Shown here: in pieces, positions 9,827-21,015 of the stretch
Layout of the letters: every line of letters starts with the position of its first letter
How positions within the stretch are numbered: the first letter of the stretch is position 1
Assembly: GCF_958979055.1 (NCBI RefSeq)
Contig: NC_084892.1
Location: forward strand, 4,605,501-4,669,500
Length of the DNA stretch: 64,000 bases
Origin: Alnus glutinosa
Taxonomy: Eukaryota > Streptophyta > Magnoliopsida > Fagales > Betulaceae
Direction of reading: 5' to 3'
The notes under the pieces: model-generated
Seen by the model: only the letters and a program-made list of their open reading frames with translations
What the model was told of the DNA's origin: nothing
Database searches by the model: none
Position numbers and translations under genes: made by a program

Positions 9827-11817
9827 GATAAGTTACAACTAATGTTTTGATCACGGAAATAGTTTAATACTAAACACCTAACAAACCTCCCATTTAGCTA
9901 TTCGGTGACAAAACTAAAAAAGAACAAACACAAATTGCATGAAAATAAATTTTTACAACCTCAACTCAAGCCTGTCAAACCACTATGTAGACTTTGATTG
10001 ATTGAAAATTTTTCAATATAGTCAACCAAGTCGCAGATGAAATCCCAAACATAGTTCTTTGGGGAAATGCCAAATAGAGTCAACCAAGTCATAGATGAAA
10101 TTAGCTGGGCTTAACCGATTATTGACTACCTTAAAAGTGAAATGCTACTAGAAGACAAGAAAGAGGTAAAAAAAGCACTAAAGAATTTCTAGGAGTTAAG
10201 CTCTTCCTGATCCGAACTTTTCACAATATATTACATATAACCAGACTAGAAGAAGCAGCAACTTTATATCTATAGTAAAATGAGAATTTTCTTCTGCTTC
10301 TGGGTGAGAATACTTCAACCATTTGGCTGCTTGATGATCTCTTGCACATAATCATGACAGACATCCTTTTCTGTTCAGATTAGGTACCCACTTCAATCCT
10401 ACTTTGTACTTGAGCCAGGATAAACATTATGCTTTATGTAAATTAGGCATCTCAAGAGTGCAAAATCCAAAATGAAAAATCTAATCCTAATTAGCACATT
10501 AAGTCACTCTCAAATCCATCCCATCTGTCAAAACCATTTTTTGTCTAGCAGCTGAGTGTTTCATCTATTTTCTTCTCACAAACCACTCTTCAACTTCAGA
10601 ATTTTGAAAAGTATTTTCTTCTCAAACACAAAAACACACCTTTTTAGAAAATAATTACCAAACAAACACTTTTCAAAAACCAAAACACAAAATAATTTTC
10701 AAAAAACAAAACAACATTTTTTAGAAAACTCCCCCCACAATCTTATAGGAATATTTAAAAAAAAAACGAATGTTTATTTTTTCAATTGTAGAGGCTAACT
10801 TGTTACTTACAAAAGGAATTAAAAAATAATAATAAACAGAGAGGCGGCGGCATGGCCACCCTCAATGAAGGAGAGAGGGTGTGGCTACACGGCTCCTATA
10901 TTTTTAATTTTTTTATAAGTAACAAGTCAATCTCTATGCTCGAAAAAATAAGTACGTGTTTCCTTAAAATAAGCATGCTTAGTATATTTTTCTTTGAGAA
11001 TAATAAAAAGTTTACCAAACAAATTTCTTCTGTGAACCCCACAAACAACACTATCCAAATGTGAACCTAATAGAAAACAGTTATCAACTTCCATCATATC
11101 AAAAACTCCTTTCAAATCAAAACACAAAAAATAAAAAGCACTTTTCAAAACACTTAGTAAGCATTGTTCACATTTCTTCAAAAACCCTGTTATGATTAGT
11201 CCACTTTTTATGGTCCACACTCACCGCACTCCCACTAGACTCAAGATTGCAACAGTCAAGAATGAAATAACATTCTTCCTGAATCCTTACAGACCAAAAC
11301 CCTGAGCCTCCATATCTCCCACATACACTACACCCCACTGTAAGTTATTAATCACGAGTTTGTTTTCTAACAGAGTCCTCTTTGCCCGATTATGGTGTCT
11401 GCCAAAAGTTAAGCCTGCTTATGCCAACAATATCACAAAAATGGACGATATCAGTTCTTCATAAAATCCATGAAATCCACTACCTGTGATTCAAAAATGG
11501 CCTTTTACTTCATTTAAGAAACCTACACGGAACAATTTTACACAGTCCTGCAGCAGCCACTCCTACAATCAACAACCACAAAGAGCAGTTAAAAGTAAAC
11601 AAGAGTTAACCCTAAAAGGTGAGAATTTTTTTTTTAAAAAAAAAAAAAAAAAAGCAGAAAAGAACTACATTGAATTTTTCTTGAGTGCCAAACATAAATT
11701 AACATTCGCTAAAAGCAAAAGAGGTGTTTACCATATGCTTCTATATGAAAACATAATGAAGACTAATTGTCAAGTCAATGCAAGCATACTACCCTTCAAC
11801 ATTTTTTGCATGAAGCA
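9827..11817. other. Intergenic, no gene recognised
   Basis: AT-rich sequence with A- and T-runs. A short GC-richer piece at 10840-10890 (GGCGGCATGGCCACC...GGGTGTGGC) resembles a single decayed unit of the palindromic array family. Open stretches up to 125 codons have A-rich composition and no motifs. Confidence 0.4.
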
Positions 11818-11890
11818 GCTGCTCGCAAGACTTGAACCCGCACACTTGTGCTCGGTAGCCTGAGATATTACCATTACACTTGTGGCCCAT
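11818..11890 (-). mobile_element. Possible tRNA-derived SINE head
   Basis: On the minus strand GTAATGGTAATATCTCAGG could be an A box, and about 40 bp later GCGGGTTCAAGTCTTGC fits a pol III B box (GGTTCAANNC). No clear target duplication or tail was seen, so this may be a relic or chance. Confidence 0.35.
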
Positions 11891-11982
11891 AATAAATTTT
11901 ATTGAAAACACTAAGATACATACATACATATATATCCTCATATGTATATATACACCATAGTAAAATATATATTATAAGCTAA

Positions 11983-12960
11983 AAATTCAAAGGCGAAAGA
12001 TGAAAGTATCTGCCAATATATCTTAAACAAGTAGAAACAAGCACAAAAAGAGCAGGAAAAACAGGATTTCTAGCAATAGTTGAAATAAAACCTGAAAGAC
12101 CAAAGGTATAAGATACAAAATACTTCACAAAACTGAAAACTCTTCCATAAGATGAAGAAAAATCTCTACGTAAAAAATAGACAGAATTTAACAGAGAGAG
12201 ACAACTGAAAGGATCTAAAGATAGAAACTGCTAGTTCATAACTTCAGCAGCATTTAGTGAAGTTCTTGACAAAAAAACTGAAGAAATACCAGAGTTTTAT
12301 ATACAACTGAGTCGAGTGTACAATGACGTGGAAGAATGTAAGGAAAATTAAGTTAAGATCCTGATTACAGGAAGGCTCTGCTAAAGATTGATGTTCACTC
12401 AAAAATATGACAAAAAAGAAGTTGCTTATAATAAGTTCTAATAATAATAATATAAGTATAATATACACATACCACAAGAATATAAATACGCGCATACATA
12501 TGTGTGTGCACACGCACCTCTGTTGTATGTACATATATATAGAGTATAATACAATATCAATTATGAGCATCAAATTTCAAAGGCAAAAGATGAAAGTATT
12601 TACGAACATCTCTTAAACATGTCCCTACAACAAGCATAAAAAGAGTCGGAAAAAACAGGTTTTCTAGCATTAATTGAAATAAAACCTGAAAGAACATAGT
12701 TAAAAGGCACATAAAACGGGAAATCCAACCAGAAGATGAAGAAAAATCACTACGTCAAAAAAGGGCAAAGAAAATTTAACAGAGTGAGACAACTGAAAGA
12801 GGCTAAAGACACAAACTGCTAACTTGTAATGAAATTTTCAACAAACTGGAGCAATATCAGATGATTTCATATAGAACTGAGTGATGTAATTAAGTTGAAA
12901 TCCCCATTAGAGGATGGCTTTGCTAGAGATTGATGTTCACTCAAAATATCAGGAAAAAAA
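11983..12960. repeat. Diverged direct duplication of about 400 bp
   Basis: Sequence 11983-12415 is repeated at about 12566-12955. Shared blocks in the same order include AAAGATGAAAGTAT, TTGAAATAAAACCTGAAAGA, AAGATGAAGAAAAATC, AGACAACTGAAAG, AACTGAGT and AGATTGATGTTCACTCAAAA. Substitutions and small indels are frequent, so the event is old. It lies 0.7-1.7 kb downstream of the nMAT gene and has no coding potential. Confidence 0.85.
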
Positions 12961-13569
12961 AAAATCCCACAAAAATAAATTGTCCTGAAATACCTTCTAA
13001 CATGTCAACCTTACATGAGCAACACATGTGAAAAGAAGATTCAATACGTCTAAGGTCTTATAGTCCCATTTCCCATTAAAATATACAAAGCTAAGGGACA
13101 AAGCAATAAAAGGTCACCAGCTCTTTAATTTGGAAAACAAATGGAGTTCCCTAATTTATTATAGCAGCCACCAACTTTTTTGCAAGACAAGCCATAGGAA
13201 AGTCTAGATTGATGGTTTAGCAGATGGATGGTCAGGTTTTCAATTGATTCTCATTAAAGCCTTCAGAAAAGAACTAAAGCAAACATAAAAGGATGGAAGC
13301 TCCATGGAACAAAAGTTTGTAATCCTATTTCCCTAAAATACACTGACCTATGAGATAAAGCAAATGCTTAGGCTTGGGACAAGAACGGATACCTCTGTCA
13401 ATCTATTTCATCAGTCATCAAATAACTACCCAATCAGCAGGATAAGTTCCGGATAATGACTACTTGAAAAGTTTCTCTATTATATTCTTATCAAAAACTT
13501 TAAGTGAGGATTCATCACCACAAAACAATGATACTAATATTAGTAGCAAAGGAAATTAACAAAAACTAG

Positions 13570-13706
13570 AACAACTTACACATCACTTACCTGGCTTCAT
13601 TTGAGTGAAGAAAATATGCGAGAATTTCTTGATCTGTGCTCAGTTCATTTTCAGCCTCTAGAACCAATGCCAATCCGAAAGACACAGCAGCAGAATAAGC
13701 AATAAT
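13570..13706 (-). other. Probable 3' UTR of the nMAT gene with a splice donor
   Basis: Just after the stop codon the transcript strand reads AAGCCAG/GTAAGTGATG with the junction at 13591/13590, a strong donor. This suggests a spliced 3' UTR continuing to the left; the acceptor was not identified. Confidence 0.45.
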
Positions 13707-16028
13707 TCAGTCCACATCCACAAATAAAGTGCAGTCGATATCTTGAAGGGTAATTTTCCCCATGTATAAATTGTTTATGTGCTCAGAACAGAGAGGGAGG
13801 CATTTCCGATTGAGACTTTCATGAATTGCACCCATCCCAGGGACCCACTTCCCTTCATCCAGTGGGTTCACATTCAGACGGTTTTGCAGCAGCCGTACCC
13901 GATAAAAAACAGTAGCCTTTCTGTCACAGAAATGAGCGATACAGGAACATGAAAGCTCATCAGAAGCCAATCTGATCAAAGCCAAAGATAAAGCCCCATC
14001 AACTGGCCTTGGATCTGAAAGATTTTTATCTCCCATCATTTTAACCTCTCTTTCTGTTGGAAAATACACTTCTTCATTTCCATCCAAATCAGAGACTTTT
14101 AAATCCTTAGTGTAATGCTTAATAGCTTCACGTTTTGTCGATTCATGCTTCTCAGCTAATGTCAATATGCAAGAGAACCTCAAGTGATAAGTTACAATGG
14201 TTTTTACCATCTTGAAGTTGTGACAGCAGCAGAAGAAATCAAGCCACATTCTCCCTACACCTGCATACCACTTGATAATGTCAGTATCTTCAAGGGCAAT
14301 GAGCAACTTAATTGGCCTGGGGCGACCCATACTGTTTGTAAACCCGGCCATCTTAACCGCCTTCCTAACAAGTTCTATGGGTGCATCAACCTTAATACAC
14401 AGCCTTGTCAAATCCTCAACCGTTCTCTTAGCATATTTCTGCTCCTCTTTCTCCTCCACTCTCCTTTCTTCTTTCTCCAATGCCTTTCTGGCTTTGACCG
14501 GACTCAAATGCTTCTCTAATTGCTCTTGGAACTTATCATAGGCATCAACCAGCTCTTGAGGCAATTGATTTCTAATGTGCCTTAAAGAGAGAAAATCACC
14601 TGCTGTGAGCTTCTGGTACCATTCCGAACGCTCTTCCAAGGACCCCGAGAAATATTCTTGGACAACTTCATTAGCCCAAGTTCTGAAGATTTCTCGAACT
14701 TCGTTTTCAATTTGAAATTCAAATTTAAACCCACCACTTTGCTTCAACTTCTTAAAAACATGCTGCAATATCTTCAAGCCCAATTTCTTCCTATTCCTCT
14801 CTCTAGCATTTTTCAATTCTAAAGATCTAACTTCCTTCTGTCTGAGATACTTCTTCCGGGCCCTAATTGCTTTTTCCGACATAGGAGGATGCAATACTGA
14901 AGGTGGAACCGCCTGTAGTTCCATGCCTTGAAAATTAATCTTCTCCGATACTGCACTATGAATAGCCGTTTTCATCCTATCCACCTTCAACTCCAATCTC
15001 CCTTCTAAATATTTCAAAAACCAATTCTTGTAATCCATCATCAACATCTTTGATCCTGAAGTTATCACTAATATCTCATCCAAGTACCTGACTACATATA
15101 TCTTCAACGGCTTATAAGACACACCAGACATGGAAACAAGCTCATTTGAATCAAACTTGGGATTCTCCTGATTCTTCCGAAGACGCATATCTTGAATTTC
15201 CTTATCAAACCCATTAAAGTAAATATTAATCAAAATCGAACTCAACCCGCTTTCTTGAGGAAACCCCCTTCCTAAATAACAACCACCCAATTCAATTCCC
15301 AACACCTCACACTCAAACAACCTCTTTATAATATCAATCAAAATACTATCCTTTATTTTCTCTTCAATGGAGAAACACAACTTATTTACATGCCGATCAT
15401 CAAACTTTACTCGATCAAATGTAACATCAAACCACCAACTAGGATTCTCTACCGAGTTCTTAAGGTACCTAATCGCGGTGTGGCGTCCCATACCAACACG
15501 CCCACCGTAAGAAAATGTTACGAACCGTTCATCATAAACAATTTCTAATGACATCCTAATGGCTTCGATCAAAACCTTCAATTTCAAATTGGGCAAAACC
15601 AAACACTCACCTTTCTTTCTGGAGGGCACCATTGTGACGCAACAAGCTTTGACATCGAAACGATTCTCGCGGAGCTCGCAGCCCATTTCTCCGATATCGA
15701 ACCGCTTCGAGACCGAGTGAAAAAGGGACGGTGAGTCGGGGTAGTTGAGAGCATTGTCGGGTTGTGGAGCGGTGAGGTTTTGGCAGGCGGTGAGGAGGAC
15801 GGCAGGAAAAGCGACGACGTTTTGGACGAGGTTGGAGAACTTGCCGTGGGAGTATTGGCTGAGAACTAGCGCTTTGAGTTGGGGTTTTGAGAGGGGCTTA
15901 GTAGGTTTTCCAGTCTGGGTTTTGGAGTCCGGTGAAGGGTCCGGTAACAGAGTTGAGAATAGTTTGAGAGAAGAGCCAATTGAAGGCCTAAATTCAAGTG
16001 GGTTTATTCTTCTGGCGTGCATAAGCAT
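13707..16028 (-). CDS. NMAT3: Nuclear-encoded mitochondrial group II intron maturase, nMAT3-like
   Basis: An intronless frame of 773 residues. The family (type I nMATs) consists of nuclear genes whose proteins enter mitochondria and help fold and splice group II introns, chiefly in nad transcripts. The N-terminus (MLMHARRINPLEF..., Arg/Ser-rich, few acids) fits a mitochondrial presequence. Residues about 140-370 are a reverse-transcriptase fold: GFPQES at 255-260 stands where active enzymes have G-(I/F)-PQG, and YLDE at 315-318 replaces catalytic YADD, so polymerase activity is expected to be lost. A basic helical linker (about 385-540) follows. The C-terminal maturase (X) domain (about 575-770) carries WLDFFCCCHNF and HFCDRKATVFYRVRLLQ. 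There is no endonuclease domain. The nMAT3 choice over nMAT1 rests mainly on its place near SDP1 and PICBP, as in Arabidopsis. ATG 16028 is the first in frame. Confidence 0.9.
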   Translation of the reverse strand: MLMHARRINPLEFRPSIGSSLKLFSTLLPDPSPDSKTQTGKPTKPLSKPQLKALVLSQYSHGKFSNLVQNVVAFPAVLLTACQNLTAPQPDNALNYPDSPSLFHSVSKRFDIGEMGCELRENRFDVKACCVTMVPSRKKGECLVLPNLKLKVLIEAIRMSLEIVYDERFVTFSYGGRVGMGRHTAIRYLKNSVENPSWWFDVTFDRVKFDDRHVNKLCFSIEEKIKDSILIDIIKRLFECEVLGIELGGCYLGRGFPQESGLSSILINIYFNGFDKEIQDMRLRKNQENPKFDSNELVSMSGVSYKPLKIYVVRYLDEILVITSGSKMLMMDYKNWFLKYLEGRLELKVDRMKTAIHSAVSEKINFQGMELQAVPPSVLHPPMSEKAIRARKKYLRQKEVRSLELKNARERNRKKLGLKILQHVFKKLKQSGGFKFEFQIENEVREIFRTWANEVVQEYFSGSLEERSEWYQKLTAGDFLSLRHIRNQLPQELVDAYDKFQEQLEKHLSPVKARKALEKEERRVEEKEEQKYAKRTVEDLTRLCIKVDAPIELVRKAVKMAGFTNSMGRPRPIKLLIALEDTDIIKWYAGVGRMWLDFFCCCHNFKMVKTIVTYHLRFSCILTLAEKHESTKREAIKHYTKDLKVSDLDGNEEVYFPTEREVKMMGDKNLSDPRPVDGALSLALIRLASDELSCSCIAHFCDRKATVFYRVRLLQNRLNVNPLDEGKWVPGMGAIHESLNRKCLPLCSEHINNLYMGKITLQDIDCTLFVDVD

Positions 16029-16403
16029 TGAAGCAACAAATAGGAAGGCAGTGCAAGTGTGGAATTGAAAATTGTTTGCGGGTTGAAGCTCTCTGTTCAG
16101 AGTTCAAAAATAAGAAAGAGGAGCCAAGGCTCTTTTGCAACCTTTTGTGCATTGAGTAGTTTTCAATGCAAAACACAATCACACTTCCCCGCTCCCAAAT
16201 GCACACTTCCTTATCAATTTTTTTTATTAATTGACGGGCAGTCTACTTAGCACTTACTATGTTAATTACTAAAATATATACGGTCACGTAACAGTTCATT
16301 TATCAATTTTTATGCATTGACATAATAATTCACGTAATACTCATTTTCAAAAAATGTGGACTACTACTTGAGTTTGATAGGAAGGTATTGTAGTAAAAGA
16401 TGT

Positions 16404-17296
16404 TGGGTGTATTTGATAAAGGTAGTTGAGTTGATTTTTTTTTTTTATTTTTTTTTTTAAGTAGTAAGGGCATTCATAGTGGCTTGTTGAACGCCAAACC
16501 AGAATCACACCTACTAGAACAATAACCACCCCACAGAGCCGCCGAATCGGACCCATTGAGCCGGAACCCAACACCGTTGAAGAACATTCGATCCGTTGAA
16601 CCGTCGCTCAACCGGTGTAGGGCCGACAAAATCACCACCGAATCGCCAAACAGCCGGTACTAGACTGAGATCCACCGTTCGAGCCGCCACAAGTCGCCCA
16701 CTAATGATGACCCACCCTTCACCTTGCCCAAATATAGGTCTCGGGGTGAAAGCAAGGCTAAATCGATGGAAATGAAAAGGAAAAAAAAAAAAAAAAAAAA
16801 AGGAGAAGAGAAAAAAAGAGAGAGAGAGAGAGAGACATGAAGAGGCACATAGAAAGAGGAAGAAAGGTGAAAGAAACTTAAAGAAATAACAACAAAATAT
16901 GAGTAGATCCATGTACAGTGCAACACCTCATGTAGCGTGCACTGTTTACAAATGATTTGCAACTATATTTTACGTTTGGTTTACATAAGCCAATGAAGTA
17001 AGGTTTTAGAAGTTTTGTTACCTATTATAGCCAAAAGTGGGTTTTACATAAACCGCTGTGAATGCTTTAAGAAGTTATTGATGTGATATAAAGTAAAAAT
17101 AATTTGTATGAAAAATTGAAAAAAAAAATATTGTATTATAGTGAATTTTTTTTTATTATTTGAATAATAAAAAAAAAACTACTGATATGATATAAAAAAA
17201 AAAAGTTATATAAAAAAAAAAAAATTGAAATTGATTATTTTTTGGAAAAGTGAAAATAAGGGAAGGGAAGGGTGTGTTGGTTACCAAACACACCCG
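16404..17296. mobile_element. Tourist-like MITE split by another element
   Basis: The left end GGGTGTATTTGATAA (16404 on) and the right end CCAAACACACCC (17285-17296) match the MITE at 9521-9823, as do body words such as GATGTGATATAAAG. The two halves (16404-16467 and 17069-17296) are separated by the element at 16468-17068. Flanking triplets are GTT and GTA, so the TTA duplication is not preserved. Confidence 0.6.
16468..17068. mobile_element. Mutator-type (MULE) MITE of 600 bp with GC-rich cargo
   Basis: The end GGGCATTCATAGTGG faces an inverted AAAGCATTCACAGCGG. Flanking 9-mers AAGTAGTAA (16459-16467) and AAGAAGTTA (17069-17077) agree at 7 of 9 positions, which suits a 9-bp Mutator-type duplication. 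The inside has a GC-rich part (about 16500-16740) of gene-like composition, a poly(A) run and a GA microsatellite (16817-16834). Cargo from a host gene is possible; I could not assign it. Confidence 0.6.
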
Positions 17297-19415
17297 TAGT
17301 ACTTCAAGTATCTTTTAAATTTAATTGATTTGTGGCTAACATAACAACTTACATGAGTACGACGTAAACTATCACATTAGTTTGTGAGTAACTTATAATA
17401 AAAACTGTAATATTTCTATCCGCGCTCTTTTATTTGACAACGTCCCTAATATTTTGACATGGCAGTGAATGTGCCATGCTGGTTTTAGCATTTGATGCGT
17501 ATGCTATTTGAATAAGACCTAAAAGCTTGGAAATTTAATCCTCTCATGATCAAATAGCTGAAATTGTCGTTGCCATATTGGCATTACTATGGATTTTTAC
17601 GTACATTTCGTAGTTTGAAATTGGGGAGAATTCTGTAGAAATCTCTGATAACAGTATGAATAATGTTATGTGAGCTGATAGCTTGCGTCCTAAGATAGCC
17701 ATTAGAGCAGCTTTTGATTCACCATACTCGAAGAACCATAGTAGCTCATTTTGGGTACAAGAGACTACAAAACTCCACTTAGAATGACATTTAAATTTAT
17801 AATAACTCCTAATTAATCATAATTGTAATTTTAAATAACCTAATCCTAATTCTAACTCGACTGCTAAACCTCTCTCCCTCTAATCTTATCATTAACACGA
17901 GGGTTTTAGATAGGGTTATGCTCCGTCGACGCCTCTTTCGACCTCCACCTCCTTTGTAGTTGAAAAACCTCCAATATCACTTTTAATGGGAGGTGATTTT
18001 GAAGCCGCCTCCAAAAAAATAAAAGTTGAAGTTAATCGGAATAGTCGGAACTGCGCCACGGTCAAAGACGAAGAGATGTTATTTTATGAGTTTCAAATGA
18101 TAGAAACAAGTTGATTCCTTGTGCATTAAGACATGATAATTAACAATGATTTTGATCCATTTCATGGTAGTTAAGGAGCCACAAAGAGAAACGTCCCAAG
18201 CTTCTTGGATGAAATGTAAAGTTGTTTTAGGGTTTCTATATATAGTGGAGTTGCAAAGGGGACAGGAGAATAGACGATCATTAGTATCATTGCCTTGGGC
18301 TAATTATAAAGCTTAGCCTTTACAGGTTTTCCACTCTTCTCTTCAAGGGGGCCTTGGAAGATGGGCTTGGACTTTCTGTAGTCGGTTACTCTTTCCCGCT
18401 TCATCAGAATTTGGGCTTCCGGCCCCTCACAGTCCAAGATTTTTCACTCTTTCCACATGAAACCATGTTAATTACCTCCTCTTTATTTATTTATTTATTT
18501 TCCCTAATATCACAAATTTTGAGCCTTCTCAAGTTGTATCAATATTTTTATGTTTTTTCTTTTTTCTTTTTTAGAAAAAGAAAAAGGAGAAAGGGTTGAA
18601 AGAATTAATTAAACATCAATATGTCTAAAATGTATATAGTTCTTACATGCATTATTAATCAAATGCATTTTAAACACATGTCAATTAAATTTCTTCAAAC
18701 CCAATTTAAAAGAAAATATTGTCCGAGTTTTATTCTTTTTGCCTCTCTCTCTTGCTATGTCAAATGACGAATAAAGGTATAAAATGGGCTACTCTTATGT
18801 TAAAAAAATAATAATAAATAAATAAATAATAATAACTCTTAGGAGTAATGCTAGAAATCGTATTTTTATCTCATCATTATTTTAAAATGTTGATGTGACA
18901 GTTTCAACTAATCCTTAAATTAATTATTATTAAAAAAAAAACTTTAAAAGGAAGATAATCGTGAAATAAATGTGATTTATATCATTACATGAAAATCAAA
19001 ATCTGCTATACAAAGCATGAAAAAGACGTTAGTGGAATGTCAATAGAAGGGAATAAATATCATTGCTTGTGTTTCCCATTTTGCCATTCATGTTTCAATG
19101 ATGATGCTCAATGGCATGTACTATATGTGGTCGAAATTAGTTGACAAAAGATTGTTTTAGCAGCATGCATGATGCATGCATATATGTCTTAATCATATTT
19201 TCATACCCATCAAGAGTGCACGTCCTTGTTCCCTCTGTCATGTTGCATTAAAGAGTGGGGCATGATGCACGAAAAATGGTGAACTCTTTGGCCAAATTAT
19301 AGCAGCCAGACAGCCACTCTGATTAATATTGCCATTTCGAATGCAAGTGGTTAATTATTCTCTTCCCTGATCTCAATCATGGATTATCATGATTTTACTT
19401 CACACACTACTTCAC
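17297..19415. other. Intergenic, MITE fragments, no gene
   Basis: AT-rich sequence. Around 18841-18930 (AGGAGTAATGCTAGAAATCG...) is a partial copy of the MITE family seen at 23263 and 28433. The part at 17880-18060 is slightly GC-richer with no open frame. No conserved motif was seen. Confidence 0.4.
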
Positions 19416-19421
19416 ACCCTC

Positions 19422-19515
19422 AAACCAAATTTTGGGTTACCTCTTATTTTGACTTTTGAAACCAAATTTTGGGTCGGTTCTTGTTTTGACTTCTCAAACC
19501 AAATTTTGGGTTGGT
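19422..19515. repeat. Three tandem copies of a 37-38 bp unit
   Basis: AAACCAAATTTTGGGT occurs at 19422, 19459 and 19497 with related spacers (TTATTTTGACTTTTG, TTGTTTTGACTTCTC). Confidence 0.8.
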
Positions 19516-19687
19516 GGGTCGGATCCGTTCGAGTAAATAGGAGAATGACTTGTTATGTGCATTTGTCGGAGTACCGAGAGGTCCGAGATTGTACTAAAAG
19601 TCTTACGAGACTTGCAAATCTTATCATAACGAAGTTAAGAGTACGAATAGGTCGTATCAAACATTGTTACAACTCTTTAATATCATA

Positions 19688-19691
<4 letters not shown>

Positions 19692-19740
<49 letters not shown>
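19692..19740. repeat. (TA)n microsatellite
   Basis: About 24 uninterrupted TA dinucleotides. Confidence 0.97.
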
Positions 19741-19743
<3 letters not shown>

Positions 19744-19946
19744 ACATGATTTGAGAATTGTTGCATAACTATATTTCACGCAAGTTTATGTTCATTAAGT
19801 CGTGAACTTATTACTGTGTTTTCACCTGTAAAACATCGTTGTTTTACAAATGACTCTTATTTTGAGGATAGTGCAAAGCGACCCAAAGCGCAAGGTATTA
19901 ACAATATATTACGTCAGAATGACTCTTGTTTTTTTTTTTTTTTTTA

Positions 19947-20490
19947 GAAAATCAAATTTAATCCTTAGGTTTTCATGCGATTTCAATTTAGGCCATAGGT
20001 TTTCAATTTCAACAGTCAAGTTCTTAGGTTTTCCTCTGATTTCAAATAGATTTCTCTATCCACTAATTGTCAAGTTAATTAACAATATATTACGTCAGAC
20101 CAATCAATTAATATTACATAACTCTTGGTTGACACGTCATATACCAATTGTACGTGTCACATGGTATAATTACTTTAAATGATAAATATACCATAAATAA
20201 AGAATTAGTTTTAACTTTTATCTTTCAAAAAAAAATTATTTAAGATATATTTATAATTTAAAGTATTTGTGCCACGTAACACGTACAATTGACACATGAA
20301 AAATCAAACGAGAGTCACGTGGCATTTATTAAATGGTTTTATGTGGATTATTGTTAATTAATTGAACAATAGGTTGACAGAGGAACTTACTTGAAACTAA
20401 AGAAAAACCTAATAACTTAATTCTTGAAATTAAAAACTTATGGACTAAATTAAAATCACATGAAAACCAAAGGATGGAATTTGATTTTTC
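19947..20490. mobile_element. Hairpin (foldback) MITE, about 545 bp
   Basis: The left arm (AAATCAAATTTAATCCTTAG, TTTTCATGCGATTTCAATTTA, AATTAACAATA, CAATTGTACGTGTCACATGG) is repeated in inverted order in the right arm, which ends near 20490 with CATCCTTTGGTTTTCATGTG and CAATTGTACGTGTTACGTGG when reversed. The arms are about 270 bp each, so the whole unit can fold on itself. No transposase. A relative occupies 34085-35030. Confidence 0.75.
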
Positions 20491-20820
20491 CCTTTTTTTT
20501 ATTAAATTAAAAAAAAAAAAAAAAATTGAAGTAGATGTCACGAAACTTTTTGTAGTCACTCTTCTGCCGTTTTTTTTTTCTTCTCATGTTCAAATTACTA
20601 AAGATCAGCCAATCAAGTTCTCTTCCTTCCTTCAACGAGAGAGTATAATGTGTGTTCCCATTTATAAAAACAAACGTCAATGGTGGAGGTGGGGCACTTG
20701 CCGACTTAGAACAACCAATCACCACACGCTCCTTTGGATTGTCAACGGTCTGGATCAGTAGCTCTATCTCTTTTGATCCAAGTGCTTGCAGCTCAAGTGG
20801 TTGTTTTTTATTTTTTAAAG

Positions 20821-21015
20821 GACAAAAATTTCTTACAATTTGGTTTATAAGAAATTTTATACTACTTACATATAAAATCGACATGTGTCCCATAACATGT
20901 GAGGAGAATATGTTTTAATAGCATATGCTTCTCACATGTTTAAATGACACATGTCATTCTTATAAGTGGGTCGTATGAAATTTTATGCAAACCAGTTTGT
21001 AGGAAATTTTTATTA
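20821..21015. mobile_element. Short hairpin MITE, about 195 bp
   Basis: The arms are inverted copies: AAAAATTTCTTACAATTTGG...GACATGTGTC on the left, and on the right, reversed, AAAAATTTCCTACAAACTGG...GACATGTGTC. The tip is GAGAAGCATATGC-type sequence around 20910-20935. The near-complete fold could give small RNAs if transcribed. Confidence 0.7.

Noticed and set aside
11486..11863. 125-codon A-rich frame
   Set aside because: Composition is driven by A-runs, and a possible SINE relic overlaps its end; no conserved motif.
15745..16068. Frame opposite the nMAT gene start
   Set aside because: Shadow of the coding strand; no motif of its own.
20500..20900. Frame on the minus strand with Leu/Lys-rich ends
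   Set aside because: Overlaps hairpin MITE sequence and low-complexity runs; no domain.
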